A stretch of DNA of 64,000 bases from positions 124,001 through 188,000 of the forward strand of contig JAHLKT010000003.1 in the NCBI GenBank assembly GCA_020444545.1, read 5' to 3'. Shown one piece after another: positions 1 through 12,775 of the stretch (its first letter is position 1; each line of letters begins with the position of its first letter). The notes under the pieces were generated by a model. That model was not told the DNA's origin. It saw only the letters and a program-made list of their open reading frames with translations, and made no database searches. The stretch is from Desulfarculaceae bacterium. Lineage in GTDB: Bacteria; Desulfobacterota; Desulfarculia; Desulfarculales; Desulfarculaceae. Made by a program: the position numbers and the translations under genes.

Positions 1-3048
<3,048 letters not shown>

Positions 3049-3100
3049 GGGGTATTAAGGTTCGGCGACAATGCACAACCACTGTGATAGGATGGGCGCC

Positions 3101-4507
<1,407 letters not shown>

Positions 4508-4516
4508 GGCCAAGCT

Positions 4517-5512
4517 TTGAGCGACATCCTTAAAAAGGCCCGCGAGGTCCTGGCCATCGAGGCCGAGGGCATCGAGCGGCTCAAAAAACGCCTCGACACC
4601 AGCTTCGAGCAGACGGTGCAACTGATCCTGGACTCCCCGGGCAAGGTGATCACCACCGGCATCGGCAAGAGCGGCATCGTGGCCCGTAAAATTCAGGCCA
4701 CCCTGTCCTCCACCGGCACCACCGCCCTGTTCCTGCACCCCGTGGAGGCGCTGCACGGCGACCTGGGGGTGGTGATGAAGGGCGACGTGGTCCTGGCGCT
4801 GAGCCACAGCGGCAAGACCCACGAGCTGGTGAGCCTGGTGCCCCAGCTTCGGCGTCACGGGGCCAAGGTGGTGGCCTTCACCGGCGGGCTGGACTCGCCC
4901 CTGGCCGAGGCCTCGGATCTGGTGGTGGACTGCGGGGTGGAGCGCGAAGCCTGCCCCCTGGGCCTGGCCCCCACCGCCTCCACCACCGCCGCCCTGGCCA
5001 TGGGCGACGCCCTAGCCGTGGTGCTCATCGAAAAACGCGCCTTCAAGGTGGAGGACTTCCGTTTGCACCACCCGGGCGGCAACCTGGGCCAGCGCCTGTC
5101 CCTCAAGGTCAACGAGATCATGACCAAGGGCGAGGCGGTGCCCACGGTGCGGCCCTCCACCCCCATCAACGAGGCGGTGAAGGTAATCGATCAGGGCGAC
5201 CTGGGCACGGTCTTGATCACCAGCCGGGGGATGCTGAAAGGCATCTTCACCGACGGCGACGTGCGCCGGGCGGTGTCCAACGGGGTGGAGCTGGGCGAGA
5301 GGCCGGTGAGCAGCCTGATGAGCCCGGCCCCGCTGACCGTGAGCCCCGAGGCCCAGGCGGCCGAGGCCTTGCACCTGATGGAAGACAAGCAGATCACCGC
5401 CCTGGCCGTGGTCAGCCCCAAGGGCCGGGTCCTGGGCCTGGTGCACTTGCACGACCTGTTGGGCCGGGGCGCGGTGAGCCTCAACGGCATGTTGCCCTCT
5501 CCCCGGGAGTAG
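4517..5512 (+). CDS. kdsD: D-arabinose-5-phosphate isomerase (KpsF/GutQ family)
   Basis: It converts ribulose 5-phosphate to arabinose 5-phosphate, the first committed precursor of Kdo in lipopolysaccharide. The 331 residues comprise an N-terminal SIS sugar-isomerase domain (GIGKSGIVARKIQATLSSTG, then HPVEALHGDLG) and two C-terminal CBS domains (about 200-325), the standard KdsD/KpsF layout and length. The start is TTG with TGAGG 7 bases upstream, overlapping the end of purF. The presence of this gene supports a Kdo-containing outer membrane. Whether it serves LPS or a capsule cannot be told from the sequence. Confidence 0.92.
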   Translation: MSDILKKAREVLAIEAEGIERLKKRLDTSFEQTVQLILDSPGKVITTGIGKSGIVARKIQATLSSTGTTALFLHPVEALHGDLGVVMKGDVVLALSHSGKTHELVSLVPQLRRHGAKVVAFTGGLDSPLAEASDLVVDCGVEREACPLGLAPTASTTAALAMGDALAVVLIEKRAFKVEDFRLHHPGGNLGQRLSLKVNEIMTKGEAVPTVRPSTPINEAVKVIDQGDLGTVLITSRGMLKGIFTDGDVRRAVSNGVELGERPVSSLMSPAPLTVSPEAQAAEALHLMEDKQITALAVVSPKGRVLGLVHLHDLLGRGAVSLNGMLPSPRE

Positions 5513-5654
5513 GGCCCCGCGCCGGACGAACTCCGCCGGGCCGCCAGGATAAACCCCTTGCTTTCCTGGGCATTCGGAGAAGTTGCCGCCCCCCTACCCC
5601 TGTGGTAGCCTTACTGGTCATTCCCAAGAAAACGCTCCCCAACAAGGAGGCGGC

Positions 5655-7016
5655 GTGAGCGCAGACCAGCCCCGTAAACCATTTTTGGAACGCGTTTGGG
5701 ACTTCTTCGCCTCGGTGAAGCTGTCCTTTTTCTTGCTGCTTTTGTTGGCGGTCACCTCCATCGCGGGAACCCTGATCCCCCAGAAGGAGCCGGCTGCGGT
5801 TTACGTGCGCGCCTTTGGCGAGGCGGGGTGGCGTTTGTTCCAGGCCCTGGGCCTGGATGACATGTATCACGCCCCCTGGTTTGTGTTCCTTTTGGCCATG
5901 CTGGCCGCCAACCTGGTGATCTGCTCCATCAACCGCCTTTCTCTGACCCTGCGCATCCTGGGCAAGGACCCGGCCGACGAGGCCGCGGCCATGCGCAAGC
6001 CCAAACAGAGCATCACCCTGCCCGGCGACCCGGGCGCCAACCTGCCCAAGGTCAAACAAGTCCTGCAAAGCCTGGTGGGCAAGGTCTCCAGCGCCCAGGA
6101 CCAGGAGCGCACCACTCTCTTCGCCCAGCGGGGCGGCTGGAGCCGCTTCGGGGTCTACCTGGTGCACGCCAGCGTGCTGGTGATCATGGCCGGGGCCCTG
6201 GTGGGCAACTTCTGGGGCTACGCGGGCATGGTCAACATCGTGGAAGGCCAGAGCGTCCGGGCCATCACCCTGGACAACGGCCAGCCCAAGGAGCTGGGTT
6301 TCACCCTGCACTTGGACAAGTTCACCATGTCCTTCTACGACAACGGCATGCCCAGCGAGTACCGCTCAGAGGTCACCTTCATCGACCAGGGCAAGGTGGT
6401 CAAAAAGGCCAGCCTGATCGTCAACGACCCGGCCGAGTACAAGGGCATCGACTTCTACCAGGCCTCCTACGGCACCTCCATCAAGGAGGTGGAAGCCGAG
6501 TTCACCGACGAGCAGGGCCAGACCCACCGCGTAAAGCTGTACAACCAGCAGTGGAGCGAAATGCCCGGCGGCGGCCGCGCGGGTATCATGGCCTACCGCG
6601 ACAAGGTGGACATGGGCAAGATGTACACCGGCCCCATCGCCCGCGTGCTGTACCAGAAGGGCCGGAGCGAGCCCCAGCAGCTCACCGCCTTCCGGGCCGG
6701 GGCCAAGATTCCCATGAAGGCCGGCCCGGTCAGCTTCGGGCTGATCAAGGCGGTCACCGCGCCCTACAGCGGTCTGCAAGTCAAGTACGACCCCGGGGTG
6801 TGGTTCATCTGGATCGGCTGCGGCTTGATGGTGGTCGGCTTCTTCATCGCCTTCTACTTCAGCCACCGCAAGGTGTGGCTGCGCCTGAGCCCCACCGGCC
6901 AGGGCCGCACCCGGGTGGAGCTGGCCGCGGCCACCAACAAGAACCGCCCCGGCCTGGCGCGGCTCACCGCCCGCCTGGCCGAGCGCCTGCGGGCCGGACA
7001 AAAGACGGGGGAGTGA
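5655..7016 (+). CDS. resB: cytochrome c biogenesis protein ResB/Ccs1
   Basis: ResB is one half of the system II cytochrome c synthetase, which carries haem across the membrane and ligates it to apocytochromes. About 453 residues: N-terminal transmembrane helices (FFLLLLLAVTSIAGTLIP and a following pair), another helix near VLVIMAGALVGNFWGYAG, a large extracytoplasmic domain, and a last helix near WFIWIGCGLMVVGFFIAFYF. I chose GTG at 5655 because AAGGAGG lies 4 bases upstream; the frame stays open to 5583 but that start has no ribosome site. Four bases separate it from ccsA, so the two are clearly co-translated. Multihaem cytochromes are probably encoded elsewhere. Confidence 0.9.
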   Translation: MSADQPRKPFLERVWDFFASVKLSFFLLLLLAVTSIAGTLIPQKEPAAVYVRAFGEAGWRLFQALGLDDMYHAPWFVFLLAMLAANLVICSINRLSLTLRILGKDPADEAAAMRKPKQSITLPGDPGANLPKVKQVLQSLVGKVSSAQDQERTTLFAQRGGWSRFGVYLVHASVLVIMAGALVGNFWGYAGMVNIVEGQSVRAITLDNGQPKELGFTLHLDKFTMSFYDNGMPSEYRSEVTFIDQGKVVKKASLIVNDPAEYKGIDFYQASYGTSIKEVEAEFTDEQGQTHRVKLYNQQWSEMPGGGRAGIMAYRDKVDMGKMYTGPIARVLYQKGRSEPQQLTAFRAGAKIPMKAGPVSFGLIKAVTAPYSGLQVKYDPGVWFIWIGCGLMVVGFFIAFYFSHRKVWLRLSPTGQGRTRVELAAATNKNRPGLARLTARLAERLRAGQKTGE

Positions 7017-7020
7017 GCCC

Positions 7021-7845
7021 ATGGAAGCCTTAAGCAACCAGATCATCGTGGCGGTCACTTTCGCCCTATTGGGCACCTCGGTGCTCTATTTGTGCGCCTG
7101 GGCCTTCAAGTCCAAGGTCTTTGGCTGGGCCGCCTCGGGCCTCAACTGGGTGGCCTTCGCGGCCTTGACCGCGGCCATCGTCATGCGCTGGGTGGCCAGC
7201 CACCAGATGGGCATCGGCCACGCGCCCTTCTCCAACCTGTTCGAGTCTCTGGTGTTCTTCGCCTGGACCATCGCGGTGATCTATTTGATCATCGAGCTGG
7301 CCACCTGGATCCGCACCATCGGGGCCTTTGCCATGCCCCTGGCCTTCTTGGCCCTGCTCTACGCCCTCACCCTGGACCCGGCCATCAAGCCGCTGTTGCC
7401 CGCCCTCAAGTCCAACTGGCTGATCGCCCACGTGATCACCTGCTTCCTAGGCTACGCCGGCTTCGGGGTCTCGGCCGCCCTGGGGGCCATGTACCTGGTC
7501 ACCGGCCAGGCCAAGGACCCGGCTTCGCCCCGGGCGCTGCTCTTGGACAACCTCATCTACCAGACCGTGGTGGTGGGCTTCATCCTCTTGACCGCGGGCA
7601 TCGTCACCGGCAGCATCTGGGCCAACAGCGCCTGGGGCACCTACTGGTCCTGGGACCCCAAGGAGACCTGGTCGCTGATCACCTGGCTGGTCTACGCCTC
7701 GCTGCTGCACAGCCGCTTCATGCGGGGCTGGCAGGGCAAGCGCATCGCGATGTTCTCCCTGATCGGCTTCGCCTGCGTGCTGTTCACCTACTTCGGGGTT
7801 AACTTGTTGTTGAGCGGGCTGCACTCTTACGCCACCGGCAAATAA
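7021..7845 (+). CDS. ccsA: cytochrome c biogenesis protein CcsA/ResC
   Basis: This is the haem-handling partner of ResB in system II cytochrome c assembly. The 274-residue protein has about eight transmembrane helices and the signature tryptophan-rich WWD-type motif WGTYWSWDPKETWSL, which binds haem on the extracytoplasmic side. Conserved histidines lie near SHQMGIGHAPFSN and LLHSRFMRGW. It starts at ATG 4 bases after the resB stop. A 101-base gap with no clear terminator separates it from the next gene. Assignment is firm; ccsA and resC are synonyms for this family. Confidence 0.93.
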   Translation: MEALSNQIIVAVTFALLGTSVLYLCAWAFKSKVFGWAASGLNWVAFAALTAAIVMRWVASHQMGIGHAPFSNLFESLVFFAWTIAVIYLIIELATWIRTIGAFAMPLAFLALLYALTLDPAIKPLLPALKSNWLIAHVITCFLGYAGFGVSAALGAMYLVTGQAKDPASPRALLLDNLIYQTVVVGFILLTAGIVTGSIWANSAWGTYWSWDPKETWSLITWLVYASLLHSRFMRGWQGKRIAMFSLIGFACVLFTYFGVNLLLSGLHSYATGK

Positions 7846-7946
7846 GCCAAACCAGGGCACTTCGCGCTCAAGCTGGACAGGGGGGCCCGGCTTTGCTAGC
7901 CTCTGTTGCAACGGCATAGCGCATCGGTACTAGGGAGAGAAACGGC

Positions 7947-8582
7947 ATGAAAGTTATCCAGATGCTGGTGGGTCAGATGGCGGTGTTCGCCTATCTGGTG
8001 GGTTGCGAAAAGACCGGCGAGGCCATCGTGATCGACCCGGCGGGCAACGAGGAAGACATCGTCAAGCGGGCCGAGGACGAGGGGCTGAAGATCGTGAAGA
8101 TCGTGAACACCCACGCCCACCCGGACCACACCTGCGGCAACGCCAAGCTCAAGGCCCTCACCGGCGCGCCCATAATCATCCACGAGGACGACGCCGAGGC
8201 CATGGTCAGCCCCCACTCCCTGGACTTCGCCCGCATGTTGGGCTGTAGCGATATCCCCCGCGCCGACCAGACGGTGAAAGACGGCGACGTCATCACCGCC
8301 GGCGAGGAGGTCAAGCTCAAGGTGCTCTCCACCCCCGGCCATAGCGACGGCGGGGTCTGCCTCTACACCCCGGGCCACGTCTTCACCGGCGACACCCTGT
8401 TCGTGGGCGGAGTGGGCCGCACCGACCTTCCCGGCGGCTCCTTCCCCAAGATGCTTTCATCCATAAAGAATCAGGTGCTCAGCCTGCCCGACGACACCAT
8501 CGTCTGGCCGGGGCACCACTACGGGCCCTCCCCCCGCAGCACCGTGAAACAAGAACGGGAGACCAACGAGTTCCTGCGCTAG
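7947..8582 (+). CDS. metallo-beta-lactamase-fold hydrolase (glyoxalase II-like)
   Basis: A 211-residue cytoplasmic hydrolase of the MBL superfamily. The metal site is complete: THAHPDH, LSTPGHSDGG, FTGDTLF and PGHHYGP give the His/Asp ligands for a binuclear centre. Its size and motifs resemble hydroxyacylglutathione-hydrolase-like proteins, many of which hydrolyse thioesters or have no proven substrate. Persulfide dioxygenases share the fold but have a mononuclear iron site, which cannot be separated here. It starts at ATG with GGGAGAG about 6-10 bases upstream and is followed by a hairpin at 8607-8629. The specific substrate is unknown. Confidence 0.85.
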   Translation: MKVIQMLVGQMAVFAYLVGCEKTGEAIVIDPAGNEEDIVKRAEDEGLKIVKIVNTHAHPDHTCGNAKLKALTGAPIIIHEDDAEAMVSPHSLDFARMLGCSDIPRADQTVKDGDVITAGEEVKLKVLSTPGHSDGGVCLYTPGHVFTGDTLFVGGVGRTDLPGGSFPKMLSSIKNQVLSLPDDTIVWPGHHYGPSPRSTVKQERETNEFLR

Positions 8583-8606
8583 ACCGGCCCGAGACCGACC
8601 GACTCC

Positions 8607-8629
8607 GGGGCGGGGCCTTCCCCCGCCCC
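8607..8629 (+). terminator. GC-rich hairpin after the MBL gene
   Basis: A 9-bp perfect stem (GGGGCGGGG / CCCCGCCCC) with a CCTTC loop, 24 bases after the stop codon. There is no long T-run downstream, so it is a probable but not canonical terminator. Confidence 0.5.
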
Positions 8630-8687
8630 GCCGCTTTGCGCGGCCTCTCCGCCTAAAAATTAGGAATTATTCTTGTTGCGCTCAAGG

Positions 8688-8701
8688 TACAACATGTTGT
8701 A
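8688..8701. promoter_or_regulatory. perfect palindrome in the nrdJ leader
   Basis: TACAACATGTTGTA is a perfect 14-bp inverted repeat 49-62 bases upstream of the nrdJ start, in a short AT-rich stretch. The octamer TAGCACTG then occurs twice (8716-8723 and 8728-8735), the second copy running into the ribosome site. The palindrome looks like a repressor site. It does not match the usual NrdR box well, and the binding protein is unknown. Confidence 0.4.
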
Positions 8702-8749
8702 TCTTGTTCGGAACATAGCACTGCATGTAGCACTGAGGAGATAGCCCGC

Positions 8750-10984
8750 ATGAGCGTGTGGAACCTGCAAGAGTACGTTTTCGCCAGCAAGTACAGCCGA
8801 TACATCCCCAGCCTCAAACGCCGCGAGAGCTTTGACGAGGCCGTGGAGCGGGTGCTGGACATGCACCGCAGCCACTTCGGGCGCAAGGACCTGGTAATAG
8901 AGGACCTTTTGCGCGAAGTGGGTACGGCGATGCAAAAGCGCCTGGTCCTGGGCAGCCAGCGGGCCCTCCAGTTCGGCGGCGAACCCATCCTGAACAAGAA
9001 CGCGCGCATGTACAACTGCACCACCTCTTACTGCGACCGGCCCCGCTTCTTCCCCGAGGCGCTGTGGCTCTTGCTCTGCGGCTGCGGGGTGGGCTTCTCG
9101 GTGCAGTGGCACCACATCGCCAAGCTGCCCGACATCGTCCCGCCCACCCCCGAAACGGTGCGCTACGTGATCCCGGATACCATCGAAGGCTGGGCCGACG
9201 CCCTGGGCGTGTTGCTCTCGGCCTACTTCACCGCCGACCAGCCTTCGCCCGAGCACCATGGCCTGACCGTGGAGTTCGACTACTCCCAGATCAGGCCCAA
9301 GGGCTCGCCCATCACCGGCGGGGCGGGCAAGGCCCCCGGCCCCGAGCCCCTCAAGCGCAGCCTGGAGCTGATCCGCCAGCTTTTGGACCGGGTGGTGGCC
9401 CAAGGCCATCGCCGCCTCAAGCCCATCCACGCCTATGATCTCTTGATGCACGCCTCGGACGCGGTGCTCTCGGGCGGGGTGCGGCGCAGCGCCACCATCT
9501 GCCTGTTCTCTCCGGACGACCACGAGATGGCCACCGCCAAGACCGGCAACTGGTTCGTGGAGAACCCCCAGCGGGCCCGCTCCAACAACTCCGCGCTCTT
9601 GATCCGCGACGAGACCGACCGCGAGCAGTTCATGGGCCTGATGCAGGCGGTCAAGGAGTTCGGCGAGCCGGGCTTCGTATGGGCCGACCACCGTGAGATC
9701 ACCTACAACCCCTGCGTGGAGATAGGGCTCTACCCCCAGCTTGACGGCGTTTCGGGCTGGGCCTTCTGCAACCTCTGCGAGATCAACATCGGACAGGTGG
9801 ACACGGAAGAGAAGTTCGCCGAGGCGGCCCGGGCCGCGGCCATCCTGGGCACCTTGCAGGCCGACTACACCGGCTTCGAATACCTGGGCGAGGTGAGCGA
9901 GAAAATCGCCCGCCGCGAGGCCCTGTTGGGCGTGTCCATGACCGGCATGATGGAAAACCCCCACGTGGCATTCGACCCGGACATCCAGCAGCGCATGGCC
10001 CAGCTGATCATGGAGGTGAACCTGGAGGTGGCCGCGCGCATCGGCCTGAACCCCGCTGCCCGGGCCACCTGCATCAAGCCCGCGGGCAGCACCAGCTGCA
10101 TCCTGGGCACCAGCTCGGGCATCCACCCCCACCACGCGAGGCGCTACTTCCGCCGGGCCCAGGCCAACGACGGCGAGCCCATCGTGGACTTCTTCCGCCA
10201 GAAGAACCCCCTGGCTGTCGAAGAAAGCGTCTGGGACCCCAACGGCAACAGCGTGGTCATCACCTTCTGCATCGAGGCGGCTCACAACGCCAAGATCCGC
10301 AAGGAGCTGAGCCCGGTGGAGCTGTTGGAGCACGTCAAGATGACCAAATCCAACTGGATCGACGCCGGCCGCCGGCCCGAGCGCTGCATCATGCCCTTTT
10401 TGAGCCACAACGTGTCCAACACCATCACCGTGCCCGAGGGCCAGTGGGACCAGGTGGCCGAGTTCATCTACGACAACCGCATGTACTTCTCGGGCGTGTC
10501 GCTACTCCCGGACGGCGGGGACCTGGACTATCCCCAGGCGCCCTTTTGCGAAGTGCTCACCGCCGAGGAGATCGTGGAGCACTACGGCGTGGGGGCCATC
10601 ATGTCCTCGGGGCTCATCGTGGACGGGTTGCACGCCTTTGACGACAACCTGTGGGAGGCCTGCGACGCGGCCCTGGGGCGCGGCCACGACCCGGACAGCC
10701 TGCTGGAGCCGGGCATGCCCCGCCGGGTGCGCGAGGCGGTGGGCCAGGTGATCTTCGCGCGCAAGGACTGGGTGCGCCGGGCCCACAAGTTCGCCAACAA
10801 CTACTTCGGCGGCGACAGGCTAAAAATGACCCGCTGCCTCAAGCGGGTGCACAACTGCAAGCACTGGGAAGACCTGGGCCGCGAGTACGTGAAGGTGGAC
10901 TACACCGAGCTGATCGAGGATTGCGACAACACCACGGTGGAAGAAACCATCGCCTGCGGCGGCGGGGCCTGCGAGATCATCTAG
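8750..10984 (+). CDS. nrdJ: adenosylcobalamin-dependent ribonucleoside-triphosphate reductase (class II, monomeric type)
   Basis: Reduces ribonucleotides to deoxyribonucleotides using a B12-derived radical, with or without oxygen. The 744 residues match the Lactobacillus-type monomeric enzyme (739 residues). Expected residues are visible: C90 in MYNCTTSYC (redox pair), C322 and E324 in NPCVEI (thiyl radical site), C340 in FCNLCEIN (second redox cysteine), and the swinging-tail cysteines C736 and C741 in ACGGGACEII. The C322-C340 spacing of 18 is longer than the 11 recalled for Lactobacillus. The start has GAGGAG 9 bases upstream. The gene depends on cobalamin synthesis or uptake encoded elsewhere. 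It appears monocistronic. Confidence 0.93.
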   Translation: MSVWNLQEYVFASKYSRYIPSLKRRESFDEAVERVLDMHRSHFGRKDLVIEDLLREVGTAMQKRLVLGSQRALQFGGEPILNKNARMYNCTTSYCDRPRFFPEALWLLLCGCGVGFSVQWHHIAKLPDIVPPTPETVRYVIPDTIEGWADALGVLLSAYFTADQPSPEHHGLTVEFDYSQIRPKGSPITGGAGKAPGPEPLKRSLELIRQLLDRVVAQGHRRLKPIHAYDLLMHASDAVLSGGVRRSATICLFSPDDHEMATAKTGNWFVENPQRARSNNSALLIRDETDREQFMGLMQAVKEFGEPGFVWADHREITYNPCVEIGLYPQLDGVSGWAFCNLCEINIGQVDTEEKFAEAARAAAILGTLQADYTGFEYLGEVSEKIARREALLGVSMTGMMENPHVAFDPDIQQRMAQLIMEVNLEVAARIGLNPAARATCIKPAGSTSCILGTSSGIHPHHARRYFRRAQANDGEPIVDFFRQKNPLAVEESVWDPNGNSVVITFCIEAAHNAKIRKELSPVELLEHVKMTKSNWIDAGRRPERCIMPFLSHNVSNTITVPEGQWDQVAEFIYDNRMYFSGVSLLPDGGDLDYPQAPFCEVLTAEEIVEHYGVGAIMSSGLIVDGLHAFDDNLWEACDAALGRGHDPDSLLEPGMPRRVREAVGQVIFARKDWVRRAHKFANNYFGGDRLKMTRCLKRVHNCKHWEDLGREYVKVDYTELIEDCDNTTVEETIACGGGACEII

Positions 10985-11019
10985 CGTTTGAGAGAGAAGA
11001 TAGGAGAGGTTTTGAAAAA

Positions 11020-11502
11020 ATGGAAAGACAATTAGAGCCTCTCGAAATAACCAACCCGAATACTGCTTGGGTAAAAAATGAACTAGAAAAACTGTATTTG
11101 GAATGGGTCGGGTGGCAGCGGGAGGTGGCTGAGATCAAAGACCAACCTTATGACCAAAATATTCAATTGGATGTTTTTGCCGATGGAGAGGATATGATGC
11201 ATCGGCATACCATACTACAAGCAAAAACACTTACTTTCCTCAACAACAATATTAGAGGACATGGCTTCGTAGTAGGCTTTGACGGCACGCGAATTGATGA
11301 CATTACTAGTCGCCTGCGCTATCGGGTAAAGCATAGGATAGCCGACTTAGAGATATTGCGCGCTTCCTTGCAGTACGCAATCGTTCCCGAAGGCTATTTC
11401 AAGAAAAAAGGGCGAGAGATCGCAGAGAAAGTAGTTAACAAAAGCATAGAGACGGGAGGGGACATAATCGCGGATTACCTTAAAAACCCGTTTACATCTT
11501 GA
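11020..11502 (+). CDS. AT-rich orphan hypothetical protein
   Basis: A 160-residue protein starting at ATG with AGGAGAGG about 10 bases upstream. I do not recognise the family. It is soluble and charged, mostly helical in appearance, with no signal peptide, membrane segment or cysteine motif; the C-terminal third is Lys/Glu-rich (KKKGREIAEKVVNKS). Base composition is far below the GC-rich neighbours, and codons such as AAT, AAA and TTA are frequent, which suggests acquisition by transfer. It lies 35 bases after nrdJ, outside any obvious operon logic, and before a terminator at 11627. Real translation is likely given the ribosome site and the length, but function is unknown. Confidence 0.6.
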   Translation: MERQLEPLEITNPNTAWVKNELEKLYLEWVGWQREVAEIKDQPYDQNIQLDVFADGEDMMHRHTILQAKTLTFLNNNIRGHGFVVGFDGTRIDDITSRLRYRVKHRIADLEILRASLQYAIVPEGYFKKKGREIAEKVVNKSIETGGDIIADYLKNPFTS

Positions 11503-11626
11503 ACCATTTCCCTACTCGAGCTAGAAGACACCGAAAACTTTGACTATAAAAATGAAGAGGTAATCTCCTTCCTTTACTGCTCCCTCCTGTTCGTCAGTTA
11601 TTGCCTCCTCCCCACGCCCAACGAGA

Positions 11627-11650
11627 AAGGGCGGGATCGCTCCCGCCCTT
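11627..11650. terminator. probable bidirectional terminator between the orphan gene and corA
   Basis: A perfect 10-bp stem AAGGGCGGGA / TCCCGCCCTT with loop TCGC, followed by CTCTATACTTTC on the plus strand and by CTCGTTGG on the minus strand. It lies between convergent genes: the plus-strand orphan ends at 11502 and corA ends at 11688. Confidence 0.6.
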
Positions 11651-11687
11651 CTCTATACTTTCAAAGCCTCTTGTCTTCCGGCCCGCC

Positions 11688-12755
11688 TCACAGCCACTTC
11701 TTGCGCCGGAAGTAGATGAGCATCCCGATGGCCACCACCCCCATGGCCCCCAGGGTGGCGTAGTAGCCCCACTTCCACTCCAGCTCGGGCATCACCTTGA
11801 AGTTCATGCCGTAAACCCCGGCGATGAAGGTCAGCGGTATGAACAGGGTGGCGATGATGGTCAGCACCTTCATTACCTGGTTCATGCGGTTGCTCACCGC
11901 GGACATGTACAAATCCATCATGCTGGCCAGCGAGTCCCGGAGGCCCTCGGTGGCGTCGATCACTTGAATGGTGTGGTCATACACGTCGCGCAAAAAGGGC
12001 TTGGTGGCCGCATCCACCAGGGAGCTCTCGCCGCGCTCCAGCCCGCCCACCAGCTCCCGGAGGGGCCAGATCGCCCGGCGCAGCTTCTGCCCCTGGCGCT
12101 TGAGGCGGTGCACCGTGTGCAGCACCTCCTGGTCCGGGTCCTCGTCCAGCTCGTCCTCCACCTCCTGGGTGGCCTCCACCAGCTTCTCCAGCACCGTGAA
12201 GTAGTGATCCACCACCGCGTCCATGAGGGCGTAGGCCAAATAATCGGCCCCCAGGCGGCGGATGCGCCCCCGGCCCGAAGCGATGCGTTCGGCCACCCCG
12301 GCGAAGGGGTCGCGGCCGCCCTCGGTGAAGGAGAGCACCCAGCCCTTGCCCAGGATGATGCTCACCTGCTGGGCGCTTATCTCGCAGTCCTGATCGCGGG
12401 GGCAGTCCAGGTCCTTGAGCACGATGAACAGGTAGTTCTCGAACTCCTCCAGCTTGGGCCGCTGCAGGGTGTTAACGATGTCCTCCTGCACCAGGGGGTG
12501 CAGGTCGAAGATCTCGCCCAAGCGGGCTATTACCTCCACCTGGTGCACCCCCTCCACCCGGAACCAGGTGATCTGGGGGTGGGCGGAAAGCTCCCGCATG
12601 GTGCCGGGATCGGGCTGGTCCAGCTCTTGGAAGCCCTCGGCGTCGTACTCCAGGACGTGGATGCGGGTGGGACCGTCGAACTCCTGGCCCACGTGCACCA
12701 GGGTGCCCGGCGGCAGGGACTCCTTGGCCCCCAGGTTCCTTACCCTTGTGAACAA
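11688..12755 (-). CDS. corA: magnesium/cobalt transporter CorA
   Basis: A CorA-family divalent cation channel for Mg2+ (and Co2+/Ni2+) uptake across the inner membrane. The 355 residues have a long N-terminal cytoplasmic domain, a stalk helix and two C-terminal transmembrane helices. The diagnostic GMN motif occurs as VYGMNFKVMPELEWKWGYY, and the tail is basic (YFRRKKWL). The start is TTG with GGAGG followed by 5 bases. It is 20 bases downstream of the glycosyltransferase gene on the same strand, so the two are probably co-transcribed, although no functional link is obvious. Confidence 0.93.
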   Translation of the reverse strand: MFTRVRNLGAKESLPPGTLVHVGQEFDGPTRIHVLEYDAEGFQELDQPDPGTMRELSAHPQITWFRVEGVHQVEVIARLGEIFDLHPLVQEDIVNTLQRPKLEEFENYLFIVLKDLDCPRDQDCEISAQQVSIILGKGWVLSFTEGGRDPFAGVAERIASGRGRIRRLGADYLAYALMDAVVDHYFTVLEKLVEATQEVEDELDEDPDQEVLHTVHRLKRQGQKLRRAIWPLRELVGGLERGESSLVDAATKPFLRDVYDHTIQVIDATEGLRDSLASMMDLYMSAVSNRMNQVMKVLTIIATLFIPLTFIAGVYGMNFKVMPELEWKWGYYATLGAMGVVAIGMLIYFRRKKWL

Positions 12756-12775
12756 AGCCCCCTCCCGCGTTCAGC

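Noticed and set aside
8688-8701. NrdR box
   Set aside because: The palindrome is perfect but does not fit the usual NrdR consensus, and a second matching box is missing.
8583-8749. cobalamin riboswitch before nrdJ
   Set aside because: Space is too short once the upstream terminator is removed, and no conserved B12-box pattern is visible.
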